A stretch of 64,000 nucleotides of DNA from Flavobacterium sp. J27 (lineage in GTDB: Bacteria > Bacteroidota > Bacteroidia > Flavobacteriales > Flavobacteriaceae): contig NZ_PJQW01000008.1 of NCBI RefSeq assembly GCF_004303025.1, positions 108,648-172,647 of the forward strand, given 5' to 3'. The position numbers and the translations under genes are program-made. Below are positions 43,036 to 51,722 of the stretch, in pieces. The notes below the pieces were generated by a model. The model searched no databases. It was not told where the DNA came from and worked only from the letters and a program-made list of their open reading frames with translations. Position 1 is the first letter of the stretch; every line of letters begins with the position of its first letter.

Positions 43036-43043
43036 TATTTTTG
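43036..43043 (+). promoter_or_regulatory. -7 promoter element for the TIGR01777 gene
   Basis: TATTTTTG matches TAnnTTTG exactly, 16 nt before the ATG at 43060. A longer frame from 43033 would begin inside this promoter, supporting the downstream start. Confidence 0.5.
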
Positions 43044-43059
43044 TATAAAAGTGTTGTGT

Positions 43060-43962
43060 ATGAAAGTTTTAATTACAGGAGCAACGGGTCTAATAGGAAG
43101 AGAATTATCGGAACTATTATTACAAAATGGTGTAGGTATAAATTATCTTTCTACATCAAAGTCTAAATTAAGAACAGAAAAAAATTACAAGGGGTTTTAT
43201 TGGAATCCAAATACTGGTGAAATAGATAAAAATGCTTTTGAAGAAGTTGAGGTTATTATTCATTTAGCTGGTGCTTCTGTATCTGAAAGATGGACTAAAT
43301 CTTACAAAGAAGAAATCATTAATAGTAGAGTATTGTCTACTCGTTTATTGTTTCAAACGTTATCTAAAAATCAAAACCAAGTAAGGCATATAATTGCCGC
43401 TTCTGCTATTGGAATTTATCCAAGTAGTTATGACAAGGTTTATAATGAAGAAAATAAAGAAGTAGATGATTCTTTTTTAGGTGATGTGGTGTTGAAATGG
43501 GAAGAAGAAGTAGCACAATTTAAAAGACTTTCATTATTAGTTACCAAAGTAAGAACTGGAATTGTTTTAGCAAAGGAAGGTGGAGCACTTCAAAAAATGG
43601 TACAACCAATTAAATTTGGATTAGGAGCAGCCTTTGGAACAGGAAAACAATATCAGTCTTGGATTCATAATCATGATTTAGCTTCATTATATTATTTTAT
43701 ATTATTACATAAATTAGAAGGTATTTACAATGCAGTATCGCCTTATCCTGTAACCAATAATGATTTTACTGTAGCTATTGCAAAAAAAGTAAAAGCGCCT
43801 TATTTTATGCCTAACATACCTAAGTTTATCTTAAAGTTGATGCTAGGAGAAATGCATGAAATTTTACTTTCCAGTCAAAATGTGAGTGCAAGGAAAATTT
43901 TAGGAAAAGGATTTCAATTTCAGTATGCCTCTCTGGATAAAGCATTACAGAATTTATTATAA
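43060..43962 (+). CDS. TIGR01777 family SDR-type epimerase
   Basis: I start at ATG 43060 (300 aa), giving the expected MKVLITGATGLIGREL Rossmann start. Other hallmarks are VIIHLAGASVSERWT, LVTKVRTGIVLAKEGGAL and SWIHNHDLASL, all typical of YfcH/TIGR01777 proteins. They are NAD(P)-dependent nucleotide-sugar epimerase relatives of unknown substrate; some affect cell division timing in cyanobacteria. Ends at a strong terminator. Confidence 0.92.
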   Translation: MKVLITGATGLIGRELSELLLQNGVGINYLSTSKSKLRTEKNYKGFYWNPNTGEIDKNAFEEVEVIIHLAGASVSERWTKSYKEEIINSRVLSTRLLFQTLSKNQNQVRHIIAASAIGIYPSSYDKVYNEENKEVDDSFLGDVVLKWEEEVAQFKRLSLLVTKVRTGIVLAKEGGALQKMVQPIKFGLGAAFGTGKQYQSWIHNHDLASLYYFILLHKLEGIYNAVSPYPVTNNDFTVAIAKKVKAPYFMPNIPKFILKLMLGEMHEILLSSQNVSARKILGKGFQFQYASLDKALQNLL

Positions 43963-43963
43963 T

Positions 43964-44006
43964 ACATAAAAAAAGTCTCTATTTAATGGTAGAGACTTTT
44001 TTATGT
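43964..44006. terminator. Bidirectional terminator, TIGR01777 / YceI
   Basis: ACATAAAAAAAGTCTCTA (43964-43981) pairs with TAGAGACTTTTTTATGT (43990-44006), with an 8-nt loop, between convergent genes. Confidence 0.88.
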
Positions 44007-44025
44007 GGTATTGTTTTAAATCGAA

Positions 44026-44697
44026 TTATTTTTTAGTTGCTTTAACTTTAACGGTTAATTCAATTTCATCATTTACAAATTTATCTTTTAAATCATCAAA
44101 TATAGATTTAGAGGCGTAATTAACACCCCATAATGTTCTATCTATCTTAAATGTATCAGAAATTAAAGATATTTCATGTTCAGCTATAGCTATAGTAGCA
44201 GGGAAACTTACTTCTTTAGTAATATCTTTCATTGTTAAAGTACCATTCACTGTATATTTATCACCATTTTCTATAACAGAATTAATTTTAAAATTACTAG
44301 TTGGAAATTTAGACGTATTAAAGAAATGGTCCTCAGATTCTTTTTCCCCTAAACCTTTCAAGTGATTCTCTAAATTACCTTTTCCTTCATCTTCTTTTAG
44401 ATCAGTAACAGTTATCGAAGTCATGTCAATAACAAATGAACCATTTGTTATTTTTCCCTCAGTTAATTCAAAACTACCTTCTTTTAAAGCAATAGTTCCT
44501 GTGTGAGTTCCAGCAGGTTTAGAACCTGTCCAATCTATGATTGAAAAAGTAGTGTCTAAAACATAATTTCCAGAATACTTGTTTTCAGTTACGGTTTCCT
44601 CTGTTTTGTTTTCAGTATTTTCAGTTGAAGCTTCTTTTTTGCAACTATTTAAAGATAGAATTCCAATTAAAGCTAGACTTAAAATGCTTTTTTTCAT
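44026..44697 (-). CDS. YceI-family lipoprotein
   Basis: I start at ATG 44697 (223 aa): MKKSILSLALIGILSLNSC gives a lipobox with C19, and a promoter lies between this ATG and the longer frame's start at 44769. After an acidic linker, the YceI lipocalin-like barrel has FSIIDWTGSKPAGTHTGTI, GNLENHLKG, YTVNGTLTMKDITKEVSFPA and GVNYASKSI. YceI proteins bind polyisoprenoid-like lipids. A second YceI protein is at 52434-53057. Confidence 0.9.
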   Translation of the reverse strand: MKKSILSLALIGILSLNSCKKEASTENTENKTEETVTENKYSGNYVLDTTFSIIDWTGSKPAGTHTGTIALKEGSFELTEGKITNGSFVIDMTSITVTDLKEDEGKGNLENHLKGLGEKESEDHFFNTSKFPTSNFKINSVIENGDKYTVNGTLTMKDITKEVSFPATIAIAEHEISLISDTFKIDRTLWGVNYASKSIFDDLKDKFVNDEIELTVKVKATKK

Positions 44698-44729
44698 GAT
44701 AATTAACTTTTTATTTTTAATGAACGAAT

Positions 44730-44737
44730 CAAATATA
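44730..44737 (-). promoter_or_regulatory. -7 promoter element for the YceI gene
   Basis: The minus strand reads TATATTTG, an exact TAnnTTTG, 32 nt before the preferred start at 44697. It excludes the longer ORF start at 44769. Confidence 0.55.
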
Positions 44738-44801
44738 GGTATAAAAAAATAAAATAAAAAATGACTCAAAATGAAGTAACAAAATAATAAAACAATGACA
44801 A

Positions 44802-44834
44802 TTTGGCATTTTTAATTTTTTGGCAATACATTTG
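44802..44834 (+). promoter_or_regulatory. grpE-dnaJ promoter
   Basis: TACATTTG (44827-44834) is an exact -7; TTTG (44802-44805) lies 21 nt upstream. The grpE ATG is at 44877, leaving a leader of about 35 nt. I see no CIRCE-like inverted repeat. Confidence 0.5.
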
Positions 44835-44876
44835 CTAATTATTGAAAATAAAATTTATCTAAAAATAAAATAGAAT

Positions 44877-45422
44877 ATGAGTCAGGAAAATACTGAAAAT
44901 ATTGAAAAAGAAAACATTGAAAACGAAAATATTCAAGAAGGAACGGTTTCTGAAAATCAATCTGTTGAGTTAACTGTTGAAGAACAACTTCAAGAAGAAT
45001 TAGCCAAAGAGAAAGATAAATTTTTACGTTTGTTTGCCGAATTTGAAAATTACAAAAAGAGAACTTCAAAAGAACGAATAGATTTATTTAAAACAGCAAA
45101 TCAAGAAGTATTGCAATCAATGCTCCCTGTTTTAGATGATTTTGATAGAGCTTGGGAACAAATTTCTAAATCAGATGACGAAGCCTTAGTAAAAGGAGTG
45201 GAATTAATTCATGAAAAATTGAAATCTACTTTAGTATCTAAAGGATTAGAGCTAGTTGAAATAAAAGCAGGCGATACATTTAATGCCGATTTTGCGGAAG
45301 CAATTACACAAATCCCTGCACCTTCAGAAGATTTGAAAGGAAAAATTGTAGATGTTATAGAAAAAGGGTATAAGCTAGGAGATAAAATTATACGTTTTCC
45401 AAAGGTTGTTATAGGAAATTAA
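44877..45422 (+). CDS. grpE: Nucleotide exchange factor GrpE
   Basis: The 181-residue protein has an acidic disordered start (1-35). The long coiled-coil includes ELAKEKDKFLRLFAEFENYKKRT. The C-terminal beta-wing has LELVEIKAGDTFNADFAEAI, close to the usual DxFDPxxHEA motif, and VIEKGYKLGDKIIRFPKVVI. It exchanges ADP on DnaK. dnaJ follows after 66 nt; dnaK is not in the window. Confidence 0.95.
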   Translation: MSQENTENIEKENIENENIQEGTVSENQSVELTVEEQLQEELAKEKDKFLRLFAEFENYKKRTSKERIDLFKTANQEVLQSMLPVLDDFDRAWEQISKSDDEALVKGVELIHEKLKSTLVSKGLELVEIKAGDTFNADFAEAITQIPAPSEDLKGKIVDVIEKGYKLGDKIIRFPKVVIGN

Positions 45423-45488
45423 TACCATTATTTGGATAGTAATTTTTTATTGAATTTTAGGGTTTATCAATTGGAATTTTGAAGATAT

Positions 45489-46604
45489 ATGAAAAAAGAT
45501 TTTTACGAAATATTAGGTATCAGTAAAGGAGCTTCGGCTGAAGAGATTAAAAAAGCGTACCGAAAAAAAGCAATACAATACCATCCGGATAAAAATCCAG
45601 GTGACAAAACAGCAGAAGAGAATTTTAAATTGGCTGCAGAAGCTTATGAAATTTTAAGTGATCCTGACAAAAAAGCACGTTACGATCAATATGGACATGC
45701 TGCATTTGATGGAGCTGGAGGCTTCGGTGGTGGCCACATGAATATGGATGATATTTTTAGTCAATTTGGAGATATTTTCGGAAGTGCTTTTGGAGGTGGT
45801 TTTGGAGGTGGCTTCAGTGGAGGAGGTCAAAGAAGAGTAAAAGGTAGTAACTTGCGAATAAAAGTTAAATTGACTTTAGAAGATATTGTTAATGGAGTTG
45901 AGAAAAAAGTTAAAGTTAAAAGAAAAGTTCAAGCTAAAGGTGTAACCTATAAAACATGTTCTACTTGTAATGGAAGTGGGCAAATTATGCGTGTTACAAA
46001 TACTATTTTAGGAAGAATGCAAACTGCTTCTACTTGTTCTACATGTGGCGGTTCTGGACAAATTCTAGATTCAAAGCCTGCTGGTGCAGATGCGTATGGA
46101 ATGATTATGGAAGACGATACTGTATCTATCAAAATACCAGCCGGAGTAGTTGATGGGATGCAACTAAAAGTTTCTAATAAAGGAAATGAAGCACCAGGAA
46201 ATAATAGCATTCCAGGAGATTTAATTGTTGCTATTGAAGAATTAGAGCATGAATTTCTAAAAAGAGAAGGAGAAAACCTTCATTATGATTTATACATTAG
46301 TTTCCCAGAAGCAGCTTTAGGAGTTTCAAAAGAGATAGAAGCTGTAGGCGGAAAAGTTAGAATAAAACTAGAAGACGGAATTCAATCGGGAAAAATTCTA
46401 CGTCTAAAAGGAAAAGGTATACCAAGTTTAAATGGATATGGAAATGGAGACTTGTTAGTGCATGTTAATGTTTGGACACCAAAATCACTAAATAAAGATC
46501 AAAAAACCTTTTTTGAGAATATGTTAAGCGATGATAACTTCAAGCCATCCCCTCAAAAAACAGATAAATCTTTTTTTGAAAAAGTAAAAGATATGTTTTC
46601 ATAA
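45489..46604 (+). CDS. dnaJ: Chaperone DnaJ with a reduced zinc domain
   Basis: The 371-residue protein has a J domain with H32-P-D34, a Gly/Phe-rich segment (72-113), a zinc domain and a C-terminal substrate domain. Classical DnaJ has four CxxCxGxG repeats holding two zinc ions. Here only two are present (C157/C160 and C183/C186), so only one zinc centre can form. Otherwise length and motifs are normal. It stimulates DnaK and binds unfolded protein. Confidence 0.94.
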   Translation: MKKDFYEILGISKGASAEEIKKAYRKKAIQYHPDKNPGDKTAEENFKLAAEAYEILSDPDKKARYDQYGHAAFDGAGGFGGGHMNMDDIFSQFGDIFGSAFGGGFGGGFSGGGQRRVKGSNLRIKVKLTLEDIVNGVEKKVKVKRKVQAKGVTYKTCSTCNGSGQIMRVTNTILGRMQTASTCSTCGGSGQILDSKPAGADAYGMIMEDDTVSIKIPAGVVDGMQLKVSNKGNEAPGNNSIPGDLIVAIEELEHEFLKREGENLHYDLYISFPEAALGVSKEIEAVGGKVRIKLEDGIQSGKILRLKGKGIPSLNGYGNGDLLVHVNVWTPKSLNKDQKTFFENMLSDDNFKPSPQKTDKSFFEKVKDMFS

Positions 46605-46627
46605 TTAAATAAAAATATATACATTTG

Positions 46628-46660
46628 AAATTCACTTTCTTATAGGAAGTGAATTTTTCT
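46628..46660 (+). terminator. First terminator after dnaJ
   Basis: AAATTCACTT (46628-46637) pairs with AAGTGAATTT (46647-46656) and is followed by TTTCTTTTT. Confidence 0.7.
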
Positions 46661-46677
46661 TTTTCATAGCAATTTTT

Positions 46678-46709
46678 CCCATCCTTCGTAAAAAAGGGAT
46701 GGGTTTTTT
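46678..46709 (+). terminator. Second, tandem terminator after dnaJ
   Basis: CCCATCC (46678-46684) pairs with GGATGGG (46697-46703) and is followed by a T tract. It lies 18 nt beyond the first hairpin. Confidence 0.75.
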
Positions 46710-46758
46710 GTAACATAACCTGTTTTTATAGACTAATAATAGGAGTTAATTATAAAAA

Positions 46759-47256
46759 ATGAAATATCTTGTTATCGCTGAAAGTTTTAAAAAATACAAT
46801 CTAGTATGCAACAATTCTATTTTAGGAACAATGACTTACAAAGGCTGGCTAAATACACAAAGTCCAAGTTTTACAAGACAAAATGAAAAATCCTTTAAAG
46901 TAGAAAAGCCAAGTATTTGGAAATCTAATTTTAAAATTAGTATTGCTAATCAAGTTTTATTTGAATTTCTTTTCAAATGGAATGGAAAAATCGAAATAAA
47001 AGTATATCGTGATAATGTTGTTGAAACCATAATTTTAAAGCTCACTCATTTTTGGAAATCCAAGTATGGTTTATTAGATGAATCTGGGAAAGAGATAGTT
47101 ACTATTTCATCAAAATATAATTGGAAAACATGGAAAACAAATTATACACTCACAGAAAATGTATCGTTTCATCACGATTATAAAGAAATAGTATACCTTT
47201 CTGCAATACACTGTATCATTATTTTAAAAAATAGAGCAGCTGCGGCTGCAGCATAA
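46759..47256 (+). CDS. Hypothetical protein ending in poly-alanine
   Basis: The 165-residue protein has strand-rich segments (SNFKISIANQVLFEFLFKWNG, KIEIKVYRDNVVETIILKL) reminiscent of LURP-one/Tubby-like barrels, but I cannot assign a family. A hydrophobic stretch IVYLSAIHCIIIL precedes the unusual C-terminus KNRAAAAAA. The six alanines use three different codons (GCA, GCT, GCG), so they are not simple DNA slippage. It lies 13 nt before the ABC ATPase gene and may be co-transcribed with the NatAB-like exporter. Confidence 0.7.
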   Translation: MKYLVIAESFKKYNLVCNNSILGTMTYKGWLNTQSPSFTRQNEKSFKVEKPSIWKSNFKISIANQVLFEFLFKWNGKIEIKVYRDNVVETIILKLTHFWKSKYGLLDESGKEIVTISSKYNWKTWKTNYTLTENVSFHHDYKEIVYLSAIHCIIILKNRAAAAAA

Positions 47257-47269
47257 CACAAAACTAATT

Positions 47270-48190
47270 ATGAGTAATATCCTTGAAGTTACTAATGTCG
47301 TAAAACAATATGGCAATTATACAGCTTTAAATAATGTGTCATTAGCCGTTCCTTCTGGAAGTATTTATGGATTATTAGGTCCAAACGGTGCCGGTAAAAC
47401 AACCCTTATTCGAATTATCAATCAAATTACCATGCCCGATGCAGGTCGCGTACTTTTAGATGGCGAAATATTGCAACCGAAGCACATTCAATACATAGGT
47501 TATTTGCCTGAAGAACGTGGACTTTATAAAACTATGAAAGTAGGAGAACAATGCTTATACCTAGCTCAATTGAAAGGATTATCGCATCAAGAAGCAAAAA
47601 AACAATTAAAATTTTGGTTTGAAAAATTTGGCATAGAAGATTGGTGGAATAAAAAAATCCAAGAATTGTCTAAAGGAATGGCTCAAAAAATCCAATTTGT
47701 AGTAACCGTTTTGCACCAACCTAAATTATTAATTTTAGACGAACCCTTTTCTGGTTTCGACCCTGTAAATGCTAATTTAATTAAAGACGAAATTATAGAA
47801 TTAAATAAAAAAGGAACTTCCATTATTTTTTCAACACACCGAATGGAAAGTGTAGAAGAAATGTGTAACCATATTGCTTTAATTCATAAATCTAATAAAT
47901 TAATTGAAGGGAAATTAAATGATGTAAAGCAACAATATAGAAGCAACACATTTCAAATAGGTATTTTAACGAATAATATTGAAGGCTTAATGTATCAATT
48001 AACACAAAAATTTGAAGTCGCTCAAACTCATTTTAAATCTCTAAATGACGATATAAAATTAGAAATTAAAATTGGAAATCATTCATCAAATGAATTGTTG
48101 TCTGTATTAACAAGTTTTGGACAAGTGACTCACTTCGTTGAAAAAATTCCAAGTGTTAACGATATTTTTATTCAAACCGTTTCGCAATAA
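47270..48190 (+). CDS. ABC exporter ATP-binding protein, NatA-like
   Basis: The 306-residue protein has Walker A GPNGAGKTT near residue 38, signature LSKGMAQK (a common NatA variant), Walker B LLILDEPFSGFDP, and H-loop FSTHRMESVEEMC. The C-terminal 80-residue extension is typical of this group. With the permease 35 nt downstream it forms a NatAB-like exporter; NatAB of Bacillus extrudes sodium, but substrate here is unknown. Confidence 0.92.
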   Translation: MSNILEVTNVVKQYGNYTALNNVSLAVPSGSIYGLLGPNGAGKTTLIRIINQITMPDAGRVLLDGEILQPKHIQYIGYLPEERGLYKTMKVGEQCLYLAQLKGLSHQEAKKQLKFWFEKFGIEDWWNKKIQELSKGMAQKIQFVVTVLHQPKLLILDEPFSGFDPVNANLIKDEIIELNKKGTSIIFSTHRMESVEEMCNHIALIHKSNKLIEGKLNDVKQQYRSNTFQIGILTNNIEGLMYQLTQKFEVAQTHFKSLNDDIKLEIKIGNHSSNELLSVLTSFGQVTHFVEKIPSVNDIFIQTVSQ

Positions 48191-48225
48191 TTAGCTAACT
48201 AAAGTTACCAAATACTATTAAAAAA

Positions 48226-49533
48226 ATGAACAAATTATTCTTAATTATAAAAAGAGAATTCATTGCAAAAGTTAGAAATAAATCTTTCATTGTAATGACT
48301 TTTTTAAGTCCCTTGTTATTTGGAGGGATTGCTTCTTTAGTAGCGTATTTATCCACGATGAATAAAGACAAAGCAACTGAAATAGCCATTCATGATGAAA
48401 GTGGTTTTATAAAATCAAACTTTAAAAATAATAAAAACTTTCATTATTCTGATATTTCAGACATGCCTTTTGAAATCGCAAAAGATTCAGCTTCTATTAA
48501 TTATGAAGGCTTAATTTATGTACCTAAGGTAGATTCTTTACAACTGATAAAAGATAAAGTTGAATACATTTCTGAAAGCAGTGCAAGTATCAATTTTATT
48601 CAAAATATAGAAAAAGTAGTCGACTCTGTTTTAACAGCGGATCAATTGAGAATTCTAGGTTTTGATCAAGAAAAAATTGACAATGCTAAGGTAAATTCTA
48701 CTTTAAAATTATCTAAGTTTTCAGGAGAAGAAAGTTTGAAAGGATTAAATGAAATTAAAATTGCCATTGGGGGTTTAATGGGGTATTTAATAATGATGTT
48801 TATTATTATTTACGGGAATTTTGTCATGCGAAGCGTTATTGAAGAAAAGACCAATCGTATTATTGAAATTATCATTTCATCAGTGAAACCTTTTCAATTG
48901 ATGATGGGAAAAATTATTGGAAATTCCTTAGCAGGAATTTTACAATTTTTAATTTGGATAGTAGTTGGCTTATTGTTAGCTTTTGTAGCACAAACTATTT
49001 TTGGATTACAACTAGGGTCTAGCCCAACGCTTTCTCCAGAAATGATGCAAGCAGCTGAACAATCTGCCGGAATGATGAAATTTCAGTCTTATCTTACTGA
49101 ATTAGCTAATTTACCCATAGCTTTAATGATTTGTAGTTTTATTCTTTATTTTATCGGAGGCTATTTCTTATACAGTTCATTATATGCTGCAATTGGTGCT
49201 GCAGTAGATTCTGAAACCGATTCTCAACAATTTTTATTGCCAATTATTCTACCTTTAATTTTAGGAGTTTATATAGGCTTTTTTACAGTGGTAAACGATC
49301 CACACGGAACAGTTGCGACCTTATTTTCTTTTATTCCATTTACATCACCTATAGTTATGTTAATGCGACTTCCTTTTGGTGTGCCTTGGTGGCAATTAGT
49401 GTTATCACTCTTCCTACTTTTTGGTACTTTTGCATTTGTAGTATGGTTTGCAGCCAAAATTTACAGAGTAGGTATTTTAATGTATGGAAAAAAACCTACT
49501 TGGAAAGAGTTGTTCAAATGGATTAAATATTAA
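48226..49533 (+). CDS. ABC-2 type permease, NatB-like
   Basis: The 435-residue protein has a first helix (about 22-42) after KREFIAKVRNKSFIVMTFLSPL, a large extracytoplasmic loop (45-180), then five further helices. EEKTNRIIEIIISSVKPFQLMMGKIIG is the characteristic NatB/ABC-2 coupling motif. It pairs with the upstream ATPase. Confidence 0.92.
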   Translation: MNKLFLIIKREFIAKVRNKSFIVMTFLSPLLFGGIASLVAYLSTMNKDKATEIAIHDESGFIKSNFKNNKNFHYSDISDMPFEIAKDSASINYEGLIYVPKVDSLQLIKDKVEYISESSASINFIQNIEKVVDSVLTADQLRILGFDQEKIDNAKVNSTLKLSKFSGEESLKGLNEIKIAIGGLMGYLIMMFIIIYGNFVMRSVIEEKTNRIIEIIISSVKPFQLMMGKIIGNSLAGILQFLIWIVVGLLLAFVAQTIFGLQLGSSPTLSPEMMQAAEQSAGMMKFQSYLTELANLPIALMICSFILYFIGGYFLYSSLYAAIGAAVDSETDSQQFLLPIILPLILGVYIGFFTVVNDPHGTVATLFSFIPFTSPIVMLMRLPFGVPWWQLVLSLFLLFGTFAFVVWFAAKIYRVGILMYGKKPTWKELFKWIKY

Positions 49534-49574
49534 GATATAAGAATTAAAAGTGGTTGCTAAATCTATTTCTGACT

Positions 49575-50429
49575 ATGGAATCAGTATTAGACGAAAATAA
49601 TATTTTTGAAACCTTAAAAAAAATCATCAATTTTAAATTAATTGATACAGATTCTATTGATATTACAGTAGGAACAGTAGCTTTATTGTTAGTTGTTTTG
49701 ATTTTAACTAGTTTTTTGTTAAAGGTTGTTAGAATTGTAGTTACCAGAAAATTACCTTTAGAAGATAAAAATAGATTCATTAGTTTTTTTCAATTCATTC
49801 GATATATTGTTTTTATTTTCGCTATTATTTTTGCTTTAGATGTTTCTGGGGTAAACATGAGTGTGCTTTTAACCGCTTCAGCAGCCTTATTAGTAGGTTT
49901 AGGTTTTGCTTTGCAACAATTATTTCAAGATATTATTTCTGGAGTATTGATAATTTTAGATCAATCGTTACATGTAGGCGATATTGTTGAAGTAGACGAT
50001 AAAGTGGGTAAGGTGTTGGAAATCAAGCTAAGAACTACTAGAGTAGTCACAAGAAACGATAGGGTAATGGTAATTCCTAATCATAAATTTATGATGGATA
50101 CACTGTTTAATTGGACACAAAATAGTTTTACCAATAGAGAACAAGTTAACGTTGGTGTAGCCTATGGAAGCAATGTGGAGTTAGTACGCGAATTGCTTTT
50201 ACAATGTGCCAGAAATGCAGAAAACGTTCTGAATGACCCTGAACCACTTGTTTTGTTTGAAGATTTTGCGGATTCATCTTTAAATTTTTCGCTCTATTTT
50301 TATGTTTCTGATGGTATGCAAAGCCCTAAAATAAAAAGCGATTTGCGATTTAGAATTGATGCTATTTTTAGACAAAATAATATTTCAATACCTTTTCCAC
50401 AAAGAGACATACATATAATAAAACAATAA
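49575..50429 (+). CDS. MscS-family mechanosensitive channel
   Basis: I start at ATG 49575 (284 aa); an upstream TTG would add seven residues. It has two N-terminal helices, then the pore-lining helix LLTASAALLVGLGFALQQLFQDIISG. A beta domain (LIILDQSLHVGDIVEVDDKVGKVLEI, RVMVIPNHKFMMDTLFNW) and an alpha/beta cytoplasmic cage follow. It is about the size of E. coli MscS. It relieves turgor under hypo-osmotic shock. Confidence 0.93.
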   Translation: MESVLDENNIFETLKKIINFKLIDTDSIDITVGTVALLLVVLILTSFLLKVVRIVVTRKLPLEDKNRFISFFQFIRYIVFIFAIIFALDVSGVNMSVLLTASAALLVGLGFALQQLFQDIISGVLIILDQSLHVGDIVEVDDKVGKVLEIKLRTTRVVTRNDRVMVIPNHKFMMDTLFNWTQNSFTNREQVNVGVAYGSNVELVRELLLQCARNAENVLNDPEPLVLFEDFADSSLNFSLYFYVSDGMQSPKIKSDLRFRIDAIFRQNNISIPFPQRDIHIIKQ

Positions 50430-50515
50430 CTAGATTTGCATTCCTAGAAATGTATGTATTTTTCATTAACTTTGATGCCAACACAAGTAAATAAGTTACA
50501 AATTACAAGAACAAT

Positions 50516-51679
50516 ATGCCAAAAATATTAGTTATTGAAGACGAAGCTGCTATCAGAAGAGTATTGGTGAAAATCCTTTCCGAAGAGAATGATAGTTATC
50601 AGGTTGAGGAAGCTGAAGATGGAGTACAAGGAACTGAAAAAATAAAAAATGACGATTATGATTTAGTGCTTTGCGATATTAAAATGCCAAAAATGGATGG
50701 TGTAGAAGTATTGGAAGCAGTAAAAAAAATAAAACCTGAAATTCCGATGGTCATGATTTCGGGTCATGGAGATTTAGAAACTGCTGTAAATACCATGCGA
50801 TTAGGAGCTTTCGATTATATTTCTAAACCACCTGATTTAAATAGATTGTTAAACACAGTTCGAAATGCTTTAGACAAAAAGAAATTAGTCGTTGAGAATA
50901 AAATTCTAAAGAAAAAAGTTAGTAAGAACTACGAAATGATTGGACAAAGTGAGGCTATAAACCACATTCGTACCATGATTGATAAAGTGGCACCTACTGA
51001 TGCTCGTGTTTTAATTACAGGTCCAAATGGAACGGGAAAAGAGTTAGTAGCGCATCAACTTCATGAAAAGAGTGAACGCTCTAATCAACCTATAATAGAA
51101 GTTAATTGTGCTGCAATACCTGCAGAATTGATTGAAAGTGAATTGTTTGGTCACGTTAAAGGTGCTTTTACATCAGCAGTAAAAGATAGAGCGGGTAAAT
51201 TTGAAGCAGCTAATGGAGGAACTATCTTTTTAGATGAAATAGGAGATATGAGTTTGCCAGCTCAAGCTAAAGTTTTAAGAGCTTTACAAGAGAATTTAAT
51301 TCAAAGAGTAGGTGCAGATAAAGATATTAAAGTTGATGTACGCGTTGTGGCAGCAACTAATAAAGATCTGAAAAAAGAAATTGAAGAAGGACGTTTTAGA
51401 GAAGATTTATACCATCGTTTGGCAGTTATTTTAATTAAAGTACCAGCATTAAATGATAGAAGAGATGATATTCCAGAATTATTGGAGCATTTTGCTAATA
51501 AAATTGCGCAAGAACAAGGAAATAGTGTAAAGAAATTTTCAAAAACAGCGGTAAAATTATTGCAAGAATATGATTGGACTGGAAACATTAGAGAATTAAG
51601 AAATGTAGTGGAGCGATTAATCATTTTGGGTGGGAGCGAAATTTCGGAACAAGATGTCAAACTATTTGCTAGTAAATAA
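50516..51679 (+). CDS. NtrC-type sigma-54 response regulator lacking a DNA-binding domain
   Basis: The 387-residue protein has a receiver domain with D54 (LCDIKMP) and K104, then an AAA+ domain with Walker A GPNGTGKE (169-176), Walker B GTIFLDEIG (235-243), and arginine-finger region RFREDLYHRL (293-302). The sigma-54 contact loop is GAFTSA (216-221), with Ser in place of the second Gly. The protein stops after the GNIRELRNVVERLIIL helix and an ISEQDVKLFASK tail; no Fis-type HTH follows. It may act from solution or through a partner. Its sensor kinase is not adjacent. Confidence 0.92.
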   Translation: MPKILVIEDEAAIRRVLVKILSEENDSYQVEEAEDGVQGTEKIKNDDYDLVLCDIKMPKMDGVEVLEAVKKIKPEIPMVMISGHGDLETAVNTMRLGAFDYISKPPDLNRLLNTVRNALDKKKLVVENKILKKKVSKNYEMIGQSEAINHIRTMIDKVAPTDARVLITGPNGTGKELVAHQLHEKSERSNQPIIEVNCAAIPAELIESELFGHVKGAFTSAVKDRAGKFEAANGGTIFLDEIGDMSLPAQAKVLRALQENLIQRVGADKDIKVDVRVVAATNKDLKKEIEEGRFREDLYHRLAVILIKVPALNDRRDDIPELLEHFANKIAQEQGNSVKKFSKTAVKLLQEYDWTGNIRELRNVVERLIILGGSEISEQDVKLFASK

Positions 51680-51722
51680 TTTTGGTTAAAAGCAACAACT
51701 TTTTACCCAAATAAAAGAATCA

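Noticed and set aside
44698..44769. Longer start for the first YceI gene
   Set aside because: It would precede the lipoprotein signal and cross an exact -7 promoter element at 44730-44737.
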